Positions 63,708 to 64,000 of a stretch of DNA of 64,000 bases are shown here, piece by piece. The notes below the pieces were generated by a model. It did not search any database. It worked only from the letters and a program-made list of their open reading frames with translations, and was not told the origin of the DNA. This stretch comes from Bradyrhizobium sp. WSM1417 (GTDB lineage Bacteria; Pseudomonadota; Alphaproteobacteria; Rhizobiales; Xanthobacteraceae). Position numbers and translations under genes: made by a program. The stretch is taken from positions 970,501 through 1,034,500 of the forward strand of contig NZ_KI911783.1 in the NCBI RefSeq assembly GCF_000515415.1. Reading direction: 5' to 3'. Numbering within the stretch: the first letter of the stretch is position 1; each line of letters begins with the position of its first letter.

Positions 63708-63726
63708 AGGGTAAAGCAGGGTAAAG
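63708..63726. promoter_or_regulatory. Tandem AGGGTAAAG repeats between int and attR
   Basis: AGGGTAAAGCAGGGTAAAG directly upstream of the int ATG; a related AGGGTTAAGC lies near 63800. The left end of the island carries the matching tandem at 34960-34978. This suggests arm-type sites for the integrase and possibly autoregulation of int. Confidence 0.5.
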
Positions 63727-63852
63727 AATGCTCGCATTTTGTTCTGTGATAGTATGCCAACCACAAAACGGCGCGAAGCGCAAAATGTCAATTGAATCAG
63801 GGTTAAGCCGGGTTTTTACGTTGGCAACATATGCCCACATTTCCCATCCCTG

Positions 63853-63904
63853 ACGACCTTGCCAAGGTCGGGGTCGAGGGTTCGAGCCCCTTCGCCCGCT
63901 CCAA
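63853..63904 (+). repeat. attR: displaced 3' half of tRNA-Gly
   Basis: Exact copy of 34840-34891; the 5' part of the tRNA is absent, so no second tRNA is encoded here. It marks the right boundary of the island. Confidence 0.95.
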
Positions 63905-63978
63905 TTTTTCCCAAGCATCCAGCCGAACCGGACGGGCACGTGGTCTTCCACGCGGCTGGCGGCTGTATTGGGTCACGA

Positions 63979-64000
63979 ATGACGATTCTGGTTACCGGCA
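63979..64000 (+). CDS. Start of a Rossmann-type NAD-dependent epimerase/dehydratase (cut)
   Basis: ATG at 63979 opens MTILVTG before the window ends. This N-terminus is typical of sugar-nucleotide epimerases and SDRs, but seven residues are too few for a firm call. It is the first chromosomal gene after the island. Confidence 0.4.

Noticed and set aside
63706..63951. Minus-strand frame across attR with a WSGRRGSNPRPRPWQGR-like translation
   Set aside because: This peptide is the antisense translation of the tRNA-Gly fragment, a known artefact.

Overview
The window looks like the chromosome of a Bradyrhizobium-type alphaproteobacterium. This is inferred from the high-GC core genes, the order parA-parB / holA-lptE-leuS, a duplicated glnK-amtB pair, and families of palindromic intergenic repeats. 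No database search was possible; names rest on motifs and family resemblance.

Positions 1-34,890 are ordinary chromosome: partitioning (parA, cut by the window edge, and parB); holA, lptE and leuS; two diguanylate cyclases; a PLP-homeostasis protein; an L,D-transpeptidase; an OmpR-type regulator; exonuclease III; a LolA-like carrier; ftsK; a class I aminotransferase. Then comes a nitrogen block: glnK-amtB behind a sigma-54-like promoter, and a second diverged amtB-glnK. Between the two copies sits a clpP/SRPBCC/ArsR cassette flanked by a broken copy of the second amtB's 3' end. The block 25-34.5 kb holds tesB, a ubiquinone-type hydroxylase, a TetR-controlled acyl-CoA cluster with a frameshifted membrane gene, a cytochrome b561, a LON-domain protein and a thioredoxin-TPR chaperone.

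A tRNA-Gly(GCC) gene at 34,816-34,890 is the attachment site of an integrated island of about 29 kb. A 52-bp direct repeat (34,840-34,891 and 63,853-63,904) duplicates the tRNA 3' half, and a tyrosine integrase lies just inside the right end. GC content falls visibly across the left half. The island has four parts: (i) a DNA-processing and defence module (35.2-48.9 kb) with an Mrr-like nuclease, a helicase with a probable C-terminal nuclease, McrBC, a small protein, an HExxH peptidase, an ATP-dependent DNA ligase, two related small proteins and an Nmad3-Nmad2 pair (nucleotide-modification-associated domains); (ii) a sparse middle (49-52 kb) with two dense short-repeat clusters, each just upstream of an unknown gene; (iii) small genes of rhizobial type (PilZ, phasin, small secreted or membrane proteins), a beta-lactamase-fold hydrolase and an SGNH hydrolase; (iv) a replication/integration module (primase-helicase, two AlpA-like proteins, integrase).

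The best candidate for something undescribed is module (i), in particular the Nmad3-Nmad2 operon sharing an island with McrBC, a second nuclease/helicase pair and a stand-alone ligase, together with the two repeat clusters in module (ii).
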